Below, piece after piece: positions 1 through 7,072 of a stretch of DNA of 12,186 nt. Made by a program: the position numbers and the translations under genes. Every line of letters begins with the position of its first letter. The stretch's first letter is position 1. Location: NCBI GenBank assembly GCA_964526905.1, contig CAZGMN010000085.1:1-12186 (forward strand), written 5' to 3'. Source of the stretch: CAZGMN01 sp964526905 (GTDB taxonomy: Bacteria; Acidobacteriota; Aminicenantia; Aminicenantales; Aminicenantaceae). The notes under the pieces are model-generated. The model made no database searches and was not told where the DNA came from. It was given only the letters and a program-made list of their open reading frames with translations.

Positions 1-1158
1 GCTGAGAAGATGGCCGTAGCGGTTTATCTCATTTCCTTTTCCGTCGTCCGAATCAACGAGCTTCATGTATTTTTTGGCCAGATTATGGAGATGGAAACTC
101 TCAAGGCCCAGATAATCGACTTGGTAGACGCGGGGATGATGGCTGAGGAAATCCGCGACCTTCTCTGAGTTCTGGCTGACCAAATCCATCTTGGAGCGCA
201 GGGTGCGCAGATCATTCAGGGCAAGAAGCGAGTTTAAAGGAGAGGCAGCCGGCCCCATATCGCGATGAGGGAGAAACTTGACATATTCGGCAAAGCTTTC
301 CTTGAAAAGGGGATGGTCGTTTTTTATCTTGGTGACGATCGGCCTGCGGCTGATTAAAGCTCCTCCTATGGCTAATCCTCCTGAAGTGATTGACTTGGTC
401 AAAGAATGAATGACGATATCCGCCCCATAGCCGATGGGGCGCATCAAGGCCGGAGTGGCGCAGGTGGTGTCGATGATAAAAGGAATTTCCCAGGAATGGG
501 CCAGGTCAGCAAGGGCTTTAACATCACAAAAAGATTGCTGGGGGTTGCTCGGCGCTTCAGAATAGAGGAAGCGGGTGTTCTCGTCGATCTTGGCTTTCCA
601 TTCTTCCATGTCCTGCTGATGCGCGACCCAGCGGACTTCTATTCCTCTTTCCTGCATCTTGCGCACAGAAAAATGCTGGAAGGCGCCGCCGTAGAGCTGG
701 GCCGAGGAGACAAAATTGATTTTTTCCTCTCCTTCTTTCTGCTTGACCAGGAAAGCATCGACAGTCGACATGATGGCTGACATTCCAGAGGCCGTCACCA
801 TGCAAGACGTTTCGTATCCAGTCTTGTAACCTTCGAGCAGGGCCAGAGTCCATTCTAAATATTGGACTGTCGGGTTGGCGATGCGGGTGTAGCACCAGGT
901 TGGAATGAGATAAGCCAGAGCTGCCTCCAGCTCGTCAGAATCTCTGTAGGCTTGAGATGCGGAAAGATAAAGAGGCTCGATGACAGAACCTTGGTTAGAG
1001 CTGAGGGCTTCCTCCACTGTGTAGAAGCCGTGGACAGCAAGGGTGTCGAATTTGAATTTTTTTATCCGTTCGAGCTGAGCTTTTTTCTGCTCCAGAATTT
1101 TCTTTGCCTCCTTGACATATTTCATGACGCCCGGACCGTATTGTTGTTTTTGAGTCAT
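1..1158 (-). CDS. Trans-sulfuration family PLP enzyme (cystathionine gamma-synthase / methionine gamma-lyase / O-acetylhomoserine sulfhydrylase type), 3' end cut by window
   Basis: I translated this frame directly: it is open from the ATG at 1158 to the window edge, 386 codons with no stop, so the C-terminus lies outside. It belongs to the Cys/Met-metabolism PLP family, which makes or breaks C-S bonds on homocysteine, cystathionine or methionine in the cytoplasm. Visible landmarks are YTRIANPT (residues 90-97), the phosphate-binding ASGM (123-126), LYGG with the stacking Tyr156, SEAPSNP (200-206), Asp230 that contacts the pyridine nitrogen, and SLTK with the Schiff-base Lys255. An N-terminal extension of about 35 residues, rich in Lys and Glu, precedes the catalytic fold. 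GGGAG sits just before the ATG, 14 bp after the aminotransferase stop, so it is the last visible gene of the operon. The family is certain; the specific reaction (synthase, lyase or sulfhydrylase) cannot be decided from motifs. Confidence 0.9.
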   Translation of the reverse strand, partial: MTQKQQYGPGVMKYVKEAKKILEQKKAQLERIKKFKFDTLAVHGFYTVEEALSSNQGSVIEPLYLSASQAYRDSDELEAALAYLIPTWCYTRIANPTVQYLEWTLALLEGYKTGYETSCMVTASGMSAIMSTVDAFLVKQKEGEEKINFVSSAQLYGGAFQHFSVRKMQERGIEVRWVAHQQDMEEWKAKIDENTRFLYSEAPSNPQQSFCDVKALADLAHSWEIPFIIDTTCATPALMRPIGYGADIVIHSLTKSITSGGLAIGGALISRRPIVTKIKNDHPLFKESFAEYVKFLPHRDMGPAASPLNSLLALNDLRTLRSKMDLVSQNSEKVADFLSHHPRVYQVDYLGLESFHLHNLAKKYMKLVDSDDGKGNEINRYGHLLS

Positions 1159-1172
1159 GCTCTCTCCCTTTT

Positions 1173-2432
1173 TTATCCCCTGCTTTTTTTCCTCGCCTTA
1201 TATTTTTTTATCGCGGAACTCAACCTCTTCACGCCCTCGATAATCTCGTCCTTTGTCGGGTAAGAGAAGTTAACCCTCATCGTGTTGTATTTACGAAATC
1301 CTTTGGGATAGAAAACTTCGCCAGGAACAAAGGCAACTTTCTCCTCAATTGCGATGGATAAGAGCTCCAAGGTGTTTATTTCCTCCGGAACTTCGACCCA
1401 GAGGAAAAGCCCTCCCTCGGGCTTTGTCCATTTCGCGGCCATATCCTCGGAAAAATTCTCTTCCATGGCCTTGAGGAAAAAATCAAGCTTTTGGCTGTAA
1501 TAGCCTACGGCTTTCTTGAAATGAGCATCCAGGTCGCATTCCCGGAGAAAGGTGGTGCAAATATCTTGGTTGAGCTTGGGCGTATTGAGGATGTTGGCGC
1601 TTTTTATGGCGTTGAACTTCTTGATGATTTCTGGCGGGCCGATATTGAAACCAACTCGAATTCCTGGACAGAGGATCTTGGAGAAGGTATAGACGCCGAT
1701 GACATTCCCCTGGTTTTTATCCAGGGAATAGATGGAAGGAATATTTTTTCCCTTGTACCTCAGCTCCCGGTAAGGGCTGTCCTCAACCAGGGGGATTCCA
1801 TATTTTTTGCTCAAAGAAAGAAGCGAAAGCCTCTTCTCCAGAGAGATGGTGATGCCTGAAGGATTCTGAAAATCCGGGACGACATAAATGAATTTTGGCT
1901 TTTTCCCTTTGGCTAAAAGCCCTTCAATCCCTTGTTCCATTCCCTCGACATCAGAGCCGTCCTCTTGAATGTCTCTGCCGATGTATTGGGCCACTTCGAG
2001 CTCAAAAGCGGACAGGGCTCCGCCGAAAGTGGGGAGGTCGATGACGATATAATCTTGGGAATCCAGGAAAAGCCTGCCGACCAAGTCCAGGCCGTGCTGT
2101 CCGGAGGTGGTGATGATGATGTTCTCCGGCCCGATGGAAATGCCGTCTCTCCTGAGATAATCGACGGCCGCCTCCAGCAGTTCTTTCTCTCCGGGAATGG
2201 AGGAATATTGAAGCGTAAGCTGCCAATCCTTCCCGAGAGACTTTTTAGCCGCCTTGTGGATGATATCCAGAGGAAAGACTTCGCTGCTGGGCAGGCCGCC
2301 GGCAAATGAGATGATCTTCGGGTCGTTGATATAGGCCAGCATCTTTCCGATGACATAGCCTTCGAAGCTCTTCATGTCTTGGGCGAAGAGTGCTTCGAAG
2401 GATGCTTTTTGTTTGTTGTCAGCTTTTTCCAT
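1173..2432 (-). CDS. Fold-type I PLP aminotransferase, 2-aminoadipate/LysN (MocR-like catalytic domain) type
   Basis: A 419-residue class I/II aminotransferase that moves an amino group between an amino acid and a 2-oxo acid, using PLP. Visible motifs are SFAGGLP near residues 42-48, TTSGQHGLDL (108-117), VVPDFQNPSG (184-193) with Asn190, EDSPY with Asp218 and Tyr221, FSK with the PLP lysine at 252, and MRVNFS with the carboxylate-binding Arg386. This pattern matches LysN, kynurenine and 2-aminoadipate aminotransferases; no GntR-type DNA-binding domain is fused to it. The frame stays open upstream to an ATG at 2528, but those 32 extra residues do not look like the family and lie inside the cupin gene. 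The ATG at 2432 has AAGG upstream and overlaps the cupin stop by 14 bp, suggesting translational coupling. Substrate is unknown; the neighbours suggest a sulfur or branched/aromatic amino acid. Confidence 0.9.
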   Translation of the reverse strand: MEKADNKQKASFEALFAQDMKSFEGYVIGKMLAYINDPKIISFAGGLPSSEVFPLDIIHKAAKKSLGKDWQLTLQYSSIPGEKELLEAAVDYLRRDGISIGPENIIITTSGQHGLDLVGRLFLDSQDYIVIDLPTFGGALSAFELEVAQYIGRDIQEDGSDVEGMEQGIEGLLAKGKKPKFIYVVPDFQNPSGITISLEKRLSLLSLSKKYGIPLVEDSPYRELRYKGKNIPSIYSLDKNQGNVIGVYTFSKILCPGIRVGFNIGPPEIIKKFNAIKSANILNTPKLNQDICTTFLRECDLDAHFKKAVGYYSQKLDFFLKAMEENFSEDMAAKWTKPEGGLFLWVEVPEEINTLELLSIAIEEKVAFVPGEVFYPKGFRKYNTMRVNFSYPTKDEIIEGVKRLSSAIKKYKARKKSRG

Positions 2433-2811
2433 TTTTCGGCGCCTTATCTCTTTTTGCCTTATAACGTTGCGGATGGTCAAAGATGTCGATGGCGTTGACT
2501 TTGGTGAGGAAGGTCGCTGAATGCACAACTCCTTTAGGGATATAATACCAGTCTCCCTTTTGATAGACCTTGGTTATGCCCTCTATGGTCAGCGACATCT
2601 TTCCCTCGACAACGATTCCCCACTGGGCACAGTGAGAATGGGCTGGCATTTCGCCGATGGGCTCGATATCGAAAAAGACGACCTGTTTGTCTTCGCTCTG
2701 CAGGAGCCAGCCCCTTATTCCCTTGAGAGAAATGTCAATCTCAGGAAGTCCCTGGATCATCTCAGGAAAGGGAATTCCTTGCCAATTTTTTTTATTATCT
2801 GTCATCCGCAT
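2419..2811 (-). CDS. Small single-domain cupin protein
   Basis: A 130-residue soluble cupin (Cupin_2-like beta barrel). The first metal-binding motif reads PAHSHCAQWGIVVEG (residues 56-70), giving His58 and His60 with Gln63 where many relatives have Glu. The second is PKGVVHS with His97. It is probably a metal-binding isomerase, dioxygenase or ligand sensor. The charged tail after residue 115 is probably disordered. The start is uncertain by two codons: the ATG at 2811 lies only three bases behind AAGGA, whereas the ATG at 2805 has GGAAGG at a six-base spacing and may be the real start. The gene begins 28 bp after the SDR stop, and its end overlaps the aminotransferase start, so it is firmly inside the operon. 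No function can be assigned beyond the fold. Confidence 0.8.
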   Translation of the reverse strand: MRMTDNKKNWQGIPFPEMIQGLPEIDISLKGIRGWLLQSEDKQVVFFDIEPIGEMPAHSHCAQWGIVVEGKMSLTIEGITKVYQKGDWYYIPKGVVHSATFLTKVNAIDIFDHPQRYKAKRDKAPKNGKS

Positions 2812-2839
2812 CCTTCCTTGCGCAAAATCTTACTGTTTA

Positions 2840-3631
2840 TCAAAAAAGAGCCTTAATATAGCCGCCGTCAACTTGCAAAGCAACGCCGGTGATATAACTT
2901 GCTCTTTCAGAAGCAAGGAAAGCCACAGCATCGGCTATTTCTTCAGGTGCTGCCAGCCGGCCGATGGGAATGGATTGCTCGATATTCCTGTAAAAATCTT
3001 GGACTTTGCCTTTCCCGCTTTCAGCAAAAGACCTGGCGAGTTCTTCGACTCTTTCTGTCCTGGTGTATCCAGGGCAGACAGAATTGACAGTTATCCCGTA
3101 AGGCGCAAGCTGGCTTGACAGGGACTTGGCAAAGCCCAAAACGCCTGCTCTCGAAGTGTTGGAGAGGATGAGGTTATCGATCGGCTGCTTGGCAGAGACT
3201 GAAGTCATAGCAATGATTCTTCCCCAGCGCTGCTTCTTCATCATCGGAATGACTTCATAGCAGAGGCTGATAGTGCTGAGGAGATTGAGCTCCAGAGCCT
3301 TCAGGTAGTCATCAGCAGTAAAGTTCTCAGCCATCCCTGAAGGAGGCCCTCCGGCATTCGAGACCAGGATATTCACAGTGCCGAAGGCTTCCACAGCCTT
3401 CTTGACCAGGCTGCTCACCTCGGCTCTTTCTGTGACATCGGCAGCAAAAGCCCCTACTTCCCCGCCTGTTCCTGAGGCGATTTCATCCCTTGTCTTGAAA
3501 AGCCTTTCCTTATCTCTGGCGCAGATGAAGACCTTTGCCCCTTCCCTTGAAAGCTCAAAGGCGATTGCCTTTCCCAGGCCGCGGCTGGCTGCAGCCACAA
3601 GAGCCACTCTGTTCTTGATGCCCAGATCCAT
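2840..3631 (-). CDS. Short-chain dehydrogenase/reductase (SDR) with replaced catalytic Tyr/Lys
   Basis: A 263-residue classical-length SDR. The Rossmann fold shows a glycine-rich AAASRGLG (residues 13-20), DV (65-66), SNAGG (91-95), Asn116 and PGYTRTE (187-193), ending in ITGVALQVDGG. It resembles 3-oxoacyl-ACP reductases and would be expected to use NAD(P)(H). At the active site, Ser144 is present, but the usual YxxxK thirteen residues on reads SNTSR, with Ser157 in place of Tyr and Arg161 in place of Lys. An SDR branch with LSN..R.. at this site exists, to my recollection, so this looks like an inherited subfamily trait and not a fresh mutation; whether it is a dehydrogenase at all is open. 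AGGAG precedes the ATG at good spacing. The gene sits 44 bp after the 411-residue gene and 28 bp before the cupin. Confidence 0.88.
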   Translation of the reverse strand: MDLGIKNRVALVAAASRGLGKAIAFELSREGAKVFICARDKERLFKTRDEIASGTGGEVGAFAADVTERAEVSSLVKKAVEAFGTVNILVSNAGGPPSGMAENFTADDYLKALELNLLSTISLCYEVIPMMKKQRWGRIIAMTSVSAKQPIDNLILSNTSRAGVLGFAKSLSSQLAPYGITVNSVCPGYTRTERVEELARSFAESGKGKVQDFYRNIEQSIPIGRLAAPEEIADAVAFLASERASYITGVALQVDGGYIKALF

Positions 3632-3675
3632 CCCTTATCTCCTCATTCTTTTCAGCTTGTTCAAGCTCAAAGGAT

Positions 3676-4911
3676 TCACTTTTTATAGGAAATCGCGGCA
3701 AACCTGGATTCGTGACCTCTCTTCATGATTTCCTTGGCATCCTTGTCGCAGCGAAGGCATTTATGGTAGATGACATCGCCAATCATCTCAGCTTTTTCAT
3801 CTCTCTCCTCATCAGAGAGAAAATAGGCTTGCATTGTGTCATAAGGACGGGATTCTCCGTCGCTCTCATACTTGATTGTCAAGTCTCTGCCCGCATCGAG
3901 CACCTTAAAGGCATTCTCAGTCCAGTTGAAGTCAGCTAGGCCTAAATCAGGATTGATTCTGATGTGAGCGGCAAGATGTATTTTTGGAAGGCCAGAGGCT
4001 TCAATCTCGTCAAAGCACTGGATAAAGGTCTCGGCAGTTGCGGCGTTTCCGATGTTAATCTCATAGATTGGTGTTGTCCCGTCATCGCGCAGGTATTCCT
4101 TGAAGATATTCAAGAGCATCCGCAATTGAATAGCGTTTTGGGTGGAGAGGAGCATCGATATCTTGAAAGAGAGGTTGGGAATTTCCCTGGCGTAGCAGCA
4201 GGCAGCGACGATGGTTGACCAGCTTGGATTCAAGAAGAAATTCGCTCCTGTTTCCAGGGCTGCCCTTGTCACTCCGTCGAGATAGACGAGATGGTTGTTG
4301 TTTCCGACTTCAACCCCGCCTAAGTTTCCGTAGGGTGTGCCCATATTCTTCAGGATGATCTGGCTCACTCCTTTTCCCAGGTCTCTGCGCTCGAACTTCT
4401 CGCCAGTCACTTTCTCCAGCCTCGCAAACCGCTCCTCTGGAAGCGGAGTTCCGACGAGATTGGTCGAGCAGAACTTGCTGGCGCCAAGGATATTCTCAGC
4501 CATGGCCAGGGTCGAAAGCAGGTCGCCGCTGTAGACATAATGGTCGGTCATCCCCACCACTGAAATCATCTCTGTCGGGAAGAGCACATCTCCGTTTTCC
4601 CCAATTTTTCTCACGCAGTCAAAAGTGGCACGAGCGGCCTGGAAGCCCGAAACCTGCGTGGTGCAGATTCCCTTCTTGGTCACGCTGATTTTGTTCTTTT
4701 TGATGAAGTCTTCAACCTTGGCAAAATTCTTGATGTATTTTTCTGCCTTTTCCAGCATCGATCCAAATCCTTTTTGGGCGGCGATTTTCTTTCTAATTGA
4801 ATAGTCTCTCCTGGACTGAATCTTGTTTGAAATTTCCTTTGCCCCGCCGTAGGAGGCGATCAGGGCATCTATAGCCTTGAGGTCTTTTTTGCTCAAGAGC
4901 TTGAAGTGCAT
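3676..4911 (-). CDS. Unrecognised conserved-looking 411-residue protein in the homoserine dehydrogenase operon
   Basis: I do not recognise this family. It is clearly a real gene: AAGGAG lies seven bases before the ATG, the length is substantial, and it is embedded in a tight same-strand operon (70 bp after homoserine dehydrogenase, 44 bp before the SDR). The N-terminal 75 residues are Lys-rich and helical. The core has enzyme-like Gly/Asn-rich segments: TPYGNLGGVEVGNNNH (residues 192-207), NPSWST (228-233), EINIGNAATAETF (284-296) and KIHLAAHIRINPDLGLADFNW (310-330). The alternation of short strands and helices is compatible with an alpha/beta barrel, but that is only an impression. A CLRC pair (Cys385, Cys388) near the C-terminus could bind a metal; other cysteines are scattered (83, 99, 148, 238, 239, 299). 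No signal peptide or membrane segment is visible, so it is probably cytoplasmic. The context suggests an amino-acid-related enzyme. Confidence 0.75.
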   Translation of the reverse strand: MHFKLLSKKDLKAIDALIASYGGAKEISNKIQSRRDYSIRKKIAAQKGFGSMLEKAEKYIKNFAKVEDFIKKNKISVTKKGICTTQVSGFQAARATFDCVRKIGENGDVLFPTEMISVVGMTDHYVYSGDLLSTLAMAENILGASKFCSTNLVGTPLPEERFARLEKVTGEKFERRDLGKGVSQIILKNMGTPYGNLGGVEVGNNNHLVYLDGVTRAALETGANFFLNPSWSTIVAACCYAREIPNLSFKISMLLSTQNAIQLRMLLNIFKEYLRDDGTTPIYEINIGNAATAETFIQCFDEIEASGLPKIHLAAHIRINPDLGLADFNWTENAFKVLDAGRDLTIKYESDGESRPYDTMQAYFLSDEERDEKAEMIGDVIYHKCLRCDKDAKEIMKRGHESRFAAISYKK

Positions 4912-4981
4912 TTTCTCACTCCTTTTCTTGGATTCTCCGCTATATGTTTATAAGCGTCTTTCTTTTTATTCGACCGAGGTC

Positions 4982-6037
4982 TTAATTTTGTTTCGAGAGA
5001 CGGCGGTGAATGGCCAGCATATCGACCAAGATGGAATATCCGGTCTCGATTTTCCCTGCTCCAGGGCCCTGGATGGAGACTTTTCCCAGCAAATCGAGGT
5101 CAAAGCTCAAGGCATTGTTGGCCCCCATGATTCCAGTCAAAGGATCAGAGAGAGGGAGCTTTTGCGGAGAGACGCTGGCGATGACCTTTCCGTTCTCTTT
5201 TCTGGCTGCAGCGATGAGCTTGTATCTGTATCCCTGTTTTTTTGCAGCCTGGATTTGTCTCTTGGTCAGAGAGGTGATTCCTGTTCTCTTGCCGTCGGCG
5301 GGCTTGATGTTTGCCTGGAGAAGAACGTTGGAGAGGATAACGATTTTAGCCAGAGCATCGTAGCCTTCAACATCGGCTGTCGGGTCGGCTTCTGCATAGC
5401 CTAAGTTTTGGGCAAGCTTTAAGGCCTTTTCGTAATCCATGTTCTCCTCCTCCATTTTGGAGAGGATGAAATTGGTGGTTCCGTTCAGGATTCCTCTTAT
5501 TTCCTTAATCTCGTTTCCGGCGAATCCATTCTCGAAAAGGCTGAAGACAGGAGTTCCGCTCATCACCGTCCCTTCAATCCTGAAGGAGACGTCATTCTTG
5601 CGCGCCAATTTTTTCAATTCCGCATAATAGAGGGCGGCCGGACCTTTATTCGAGGTGACGACATGTTTTCCTGTTCGGAGGGCTTTCCTGATATAGCTTG
5701 TGGCTGGCTCAGCGGTCTTGATGTCGGTGTAGGTCAGTTCGGCAACGATATCAGCCTCGCATTTTTCGATAATTTCCAGGGGGTCTTCTCCCTCTGCCTC
5801 GTTAGGCTTCCCTCCCAGGTATTCATCGATTCTTCTCTTTTGCTGGAGAAGTTGAAGAAGCTTTTTGATATTGATGCCTTCTGGAATGAGAAGAGAGCCC
5901 TTGAGCTTATCGCAGACGGCAACGATTTTTGGCTCAAAATCCAGCTTATTTCTCAGCTCATCGTTTTTCTCAACAAGAATTTCCAGAAGGCCCTGCCCGA
6001 CTGTGCCGCAACCGATGAGACAGATTTTATATTCCAT
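4982..6037 (-). CDS. hom: Homoserine dehydrogenase
   Basis: This enzyme interconverts L-aspartate 4-semialdehyde and L-homoserine with NAD(P)H, at the branch toward methionine and threonine. The 351-residue protein has the N-terminal nucleotide-binding fold with GCGTVGQG (residues 9-16), TSNKGP (128-133), NGTTN (185-189) and the catalytic segment EADPTADVEGYDALAK. In that segment Glu216, Asp227 and Lys231 match the family active-site residues. The protein ends soon after the catalytic domain, so the C-terminal ACT regulatory domain of many bacterial Hom proteins is absent and feedback inhibition through that domain is not expected. An insert-like, charged stretch at about residues 60-90 lies before the conserved AELT. 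AAGGAG precedes the ATG. It is the first gene of the six-gene operon, directly behind the promoter and palindrome at 6131-6161. Whether it works biosynthetically or in homoserine breakdown cannot be read from sequence. Confidence 0.93.
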   Translation of the reverse strand: MEYKICLIGCGTVGQGLLEILVEKNDELRNKLDFEPKIVAVCDKLKGSLLIPEGINIKKLLQLLQQKRRIDEYLGGKPNEAEGEDPLEIIEKCEADIVAELTYTDIKTAEPATSYIRKALRTGKHVVTSNKGPAALYYAELKKLARKNDVSFRIEGTVMSGTPVFSLFENGFAGNEIKEIRGILNGTTNFILSKMEEENMDYEKALKLAQNLGYAEADPTADVEGYDALAKIVILSNVLLQANIKPADGKRTGITSLTKRQIQAAKKQGYRYKLIAAARKENGKVIASVSPQKLPLSDPLTGIMGANNALSFDLDLLGKVSIQGPGAGKIETGYSILVDMLAIHRRLSKQN

Positions 6038-6063
6038 CTTTCCTCTCCTTCAGAGAAGCTAAG

Positions 6064-6093
6064 ATTTAATCACTGAATAGAAAAAGAAGTCAA
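6064..6093 (-). promoter_or_regulatory. Possible second promoter of the hom operon
   Basis: On the minus strand, TTGACT (6088-6093) is followed after 18 bases by TTAAAT (6064-6069). The -35 is good (5 of 6) and the -10 is mediocre (4 of 6). It lies closer to the hom start than the other candidate and is free of the palindrome, so it could give unregulated basal expression. Confidence 0.3.
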
Positions 6094-6130
6094 CATTAAT
6101 CATGACCGACCTGGATAAATTTGCTAAAGA

Positions 6131-6159
6131 ACTATAGCACATTCATTTTATAAAGTGAA
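6131..6159 (-). promoter_or_regulatory. Likely sigma70-type promoter of the hom operon
   Basis: On the minus strand, TTCACT (6154-6159) and TATAGT (6131-6136) are separated by exactly 17 bases, matching the sigma70 consensus at 4 and 5 of 6 positions. It points toward hom, about 95 bases upstream of its ATG. The palindrome at 6140-6161 covers the -35 box and most of the spacer, which would suit repression by a dimeric regulator. Confidence 0.45.
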
Positions 6160-6161
6160 TG
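6140..6161. repeat. 22-bp near-perfect palindrome, candidate operator
   Basis: The sequence is an inverted repeat centred on TTTATAAA with arms CATTCA and TGAATG. Twenty of 22 positions are symmetric; the only mismatched pair is at positions 7 and 16. It has no loop, as expected for a site bound by a dimeric transcription factor rather than an RNA hairpin. It starts 9 bp after the stop of the restriction-modification C-terminal gene and overlaps the predicted hom promoter. No T-tract follows it on the minus strand, which argues against a terminator. Confidence 0.55.
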
Positions 6162-6170
6162 AGATTGCTT

Positions 6171-6755
6171 TTAATAAGCTTTGTCGACCTTTTCCTGAGT
6201 TTTTATGGTCAGGCGAATCGCTTTTGCTACTTTCAAGTAATGGTTAATCTCATCGAGAGAAAGTTTCCGCCCTTTTCTGTCTTTCAAATACTTCTCCATC
6301 ACCTGATAGGCTCCGATTCGGTATTCCCAGATATCTTTTAAAACATTTGCAAAGTGCTGGTCTTTGTTGATATGAACTTTCTTTGTCTTTTCTTCATAAC
6401 TAACTTTTTCCACCTTGTTTGAGCCACTCCTTGGAAAGCTGATTTCTGTAGATGAAAGTGCTGGGTGCTTGAGTAAATGAAGGTCAATAAGCTCTTGCCC
6501 GAGTTTGCTCAGTTTCTGAAAGACTTGCCGGTTTGCTGGTAACGGAACCCTTGGGAAATCAATCTTGAGAAATTCCTCATAACGCTTGCGATAGGTAGGA
6601 GAATAAAGAATGGCGTAGANNNNNNNNNNNNNNNNNNNNNNNNNNNNNNNNNNNNNNNNNNNNNNNNNNNNNNNNNNNNNNNNNNNNNNNNNNNNNNNNN
6701 NNNNNNNNNNNNNNNNNNNGGCGTAGAAGACTTTGGCCATTTTCTTTTCGCTCAT
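6171..6755 (-). CDS. C-terminal part of the split Type ISP/IIG-like restriction-modification enzyme, interrupted by an assembly gap
   Basis: Twelve codons from the ATG at 6755 run into the N gap. Beyond it lie 148 residues that carry the hallmark C-terminus of this family: YAILYSPTYRKRYEEFLKID, FPRVPLP, LGQELIDLHLL, a GSNKVEKV stretch, and the closing KDRKGRKLSLDEINHY segment. The twelve residues before the gap (ending KMAKVFYA) resemble the segment that follows the methyltransferase domain in intact relatives, from memory usually of the type KVF-aromatic-D-L-W/Y-G. In intact relatives roughly 250 residues of target-recognition sequence separate these two segments; here they must lie in the gap or be deleted. 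The ATG overlaps the MNT stop as ATGA, with AAGGGA upstream, so it would be translated by coupling. It may be a separate polypeptide that pairs with the 615-residue half. The true length cannot be known from this assembly. Confidence 0.75.
   Translation of the reverse strand: MSEKKMAKVFYAXXXXXXXXXXXXXXXXXXXXXXXXXXXXXXXXXXYAILYSPTYRKRYEEFLKIDFPRVPLPANRQVFQKLSKLGQELIDLHLLKHPALSSTEISFPRSGSNKVEKVSYEEKTKKVHINKDQHFANVLKDIWEYRIGAYQVMEKYLKDRKGRKLSLDEINHYLKVAKAIRLTIKTQEKVDKAY
6612..6727. repeat. 8-bp exact direct repeat at both edges of the N gap
   Basis: GGCGTAGA ends the left sequence (6612-6619) and begins the right sequence (6720-6727), touching the Ns on both sides. On the coding strand it is TCTACGCC, encoding part of FYA before the gap and of an (I)YA motif after it, both in the same reading frame. 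It could mark a recombination or slippage deletion, or be an assembly effect. Confidence 0.7.
6620..6719. other. Assembly gap of exactly 100 N
   Basis: One hundred Ns, the usual placeholder for a gap of unknown size. It falls where the target-recognition domain of the restriction-modification gene should be encoded. Such domains vary strongly between strains, which would make this a natural place for a metagenome assembly to break. Confidence 0.98.
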
Positions 6756-7072
6756 AATATCTCGATCCCTTTTGACTTAACTTCATCTCCAAGGAATGTG
6801 CCGCTTTTTTCCTCTTTAAATTCTTCCTCTGTAATCCCCAGGATTTCCATCGGTCTTTTTATTCCTATGCGAGCGCGGCCTAAAAGACACAATCGTTCCC
6901 AAAGGTCCATATCTTTAAAGTCATTGGATACGACGACCAAATCTATATCGCTTTCCTCTTTACTTTTTCCCGAGGCATGAGAGCCATAAATGATAAGCTT
7001 TCTAATCTTGACACCCATCGCTTCCAGATTTTTTCTATATTGATTTATTATTTTATTAACTTTTTTATCCAT
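6752..7072 (-). CDS. MNT-type minimal nucleotidyltransferase, probable antitoxin partner of the HEPN protein
   Basis: A 106-residue protein of the minimal nucleotidyltransferase (MNT) family. The active-site signature GSHASGKSKEESDID (residues 30-44) fits G-S-X10-D-X-D, with Gly30, Ser31, Asp42 and Asp44; Glu76 in RPMEIL may supply the third carboxylate. In characterised HEPN-MNT pairs, the MNT protein neutralises the HEPN toxin by attaching AMP to it. Here the motif is intact, so catalysis is plausible. GAGG lies seven bases before the ATG, and the gene overlaps the end of the HEPN gene by 25 bp, typical for a co-translated pair. Its own stop overlaps the next ATG as ATGA. It is unusual only in its location between two halves of a restriction-modification gene. 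Confidence 0.9.
   Translation of the reverse strand: MDKKVNKIINQYRKNLEAMGVKIRKLIIYGSHASGKSKEESDIDLVVVSNDFKDMDLWERLCLLGRARIGIKRPMEILGITEEEFKEEKSGTFLGDEVKSKGIEIL

Noticed and set aside
406..1263. Plus-strand open frames at 406-780 and 862-1263
   Set aside because: They lie antisense to clearly recognised PLP-enzyme genes, have no family features and no convincing ribosome binding sites.
2433..2528. Longer aminotransferase start at 2528 adding 32 residues
   Set aside because: The extension is a Ser/Pro/Arg-rich stretch unlike the family and is entirely inside the cupin gene; the ATG at 2432 has a ribosome binding site and normal operon overlap.
6140..6161. Palindrome as a terminator of the restriction-modification C-terminal gene
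   Set aside because: It is AT-rich, has no loop and no T-tract follows on the minus strand; operator is the better reading.
6612..6727. Treating the gap as an empty overlap and annotating a finished 158-residue gene
   Set aside because: The 8-bp overlap is suggestive, but relatives carry a long recognition domain at this point, so the joined form cannot be assumed real without spanning reads.
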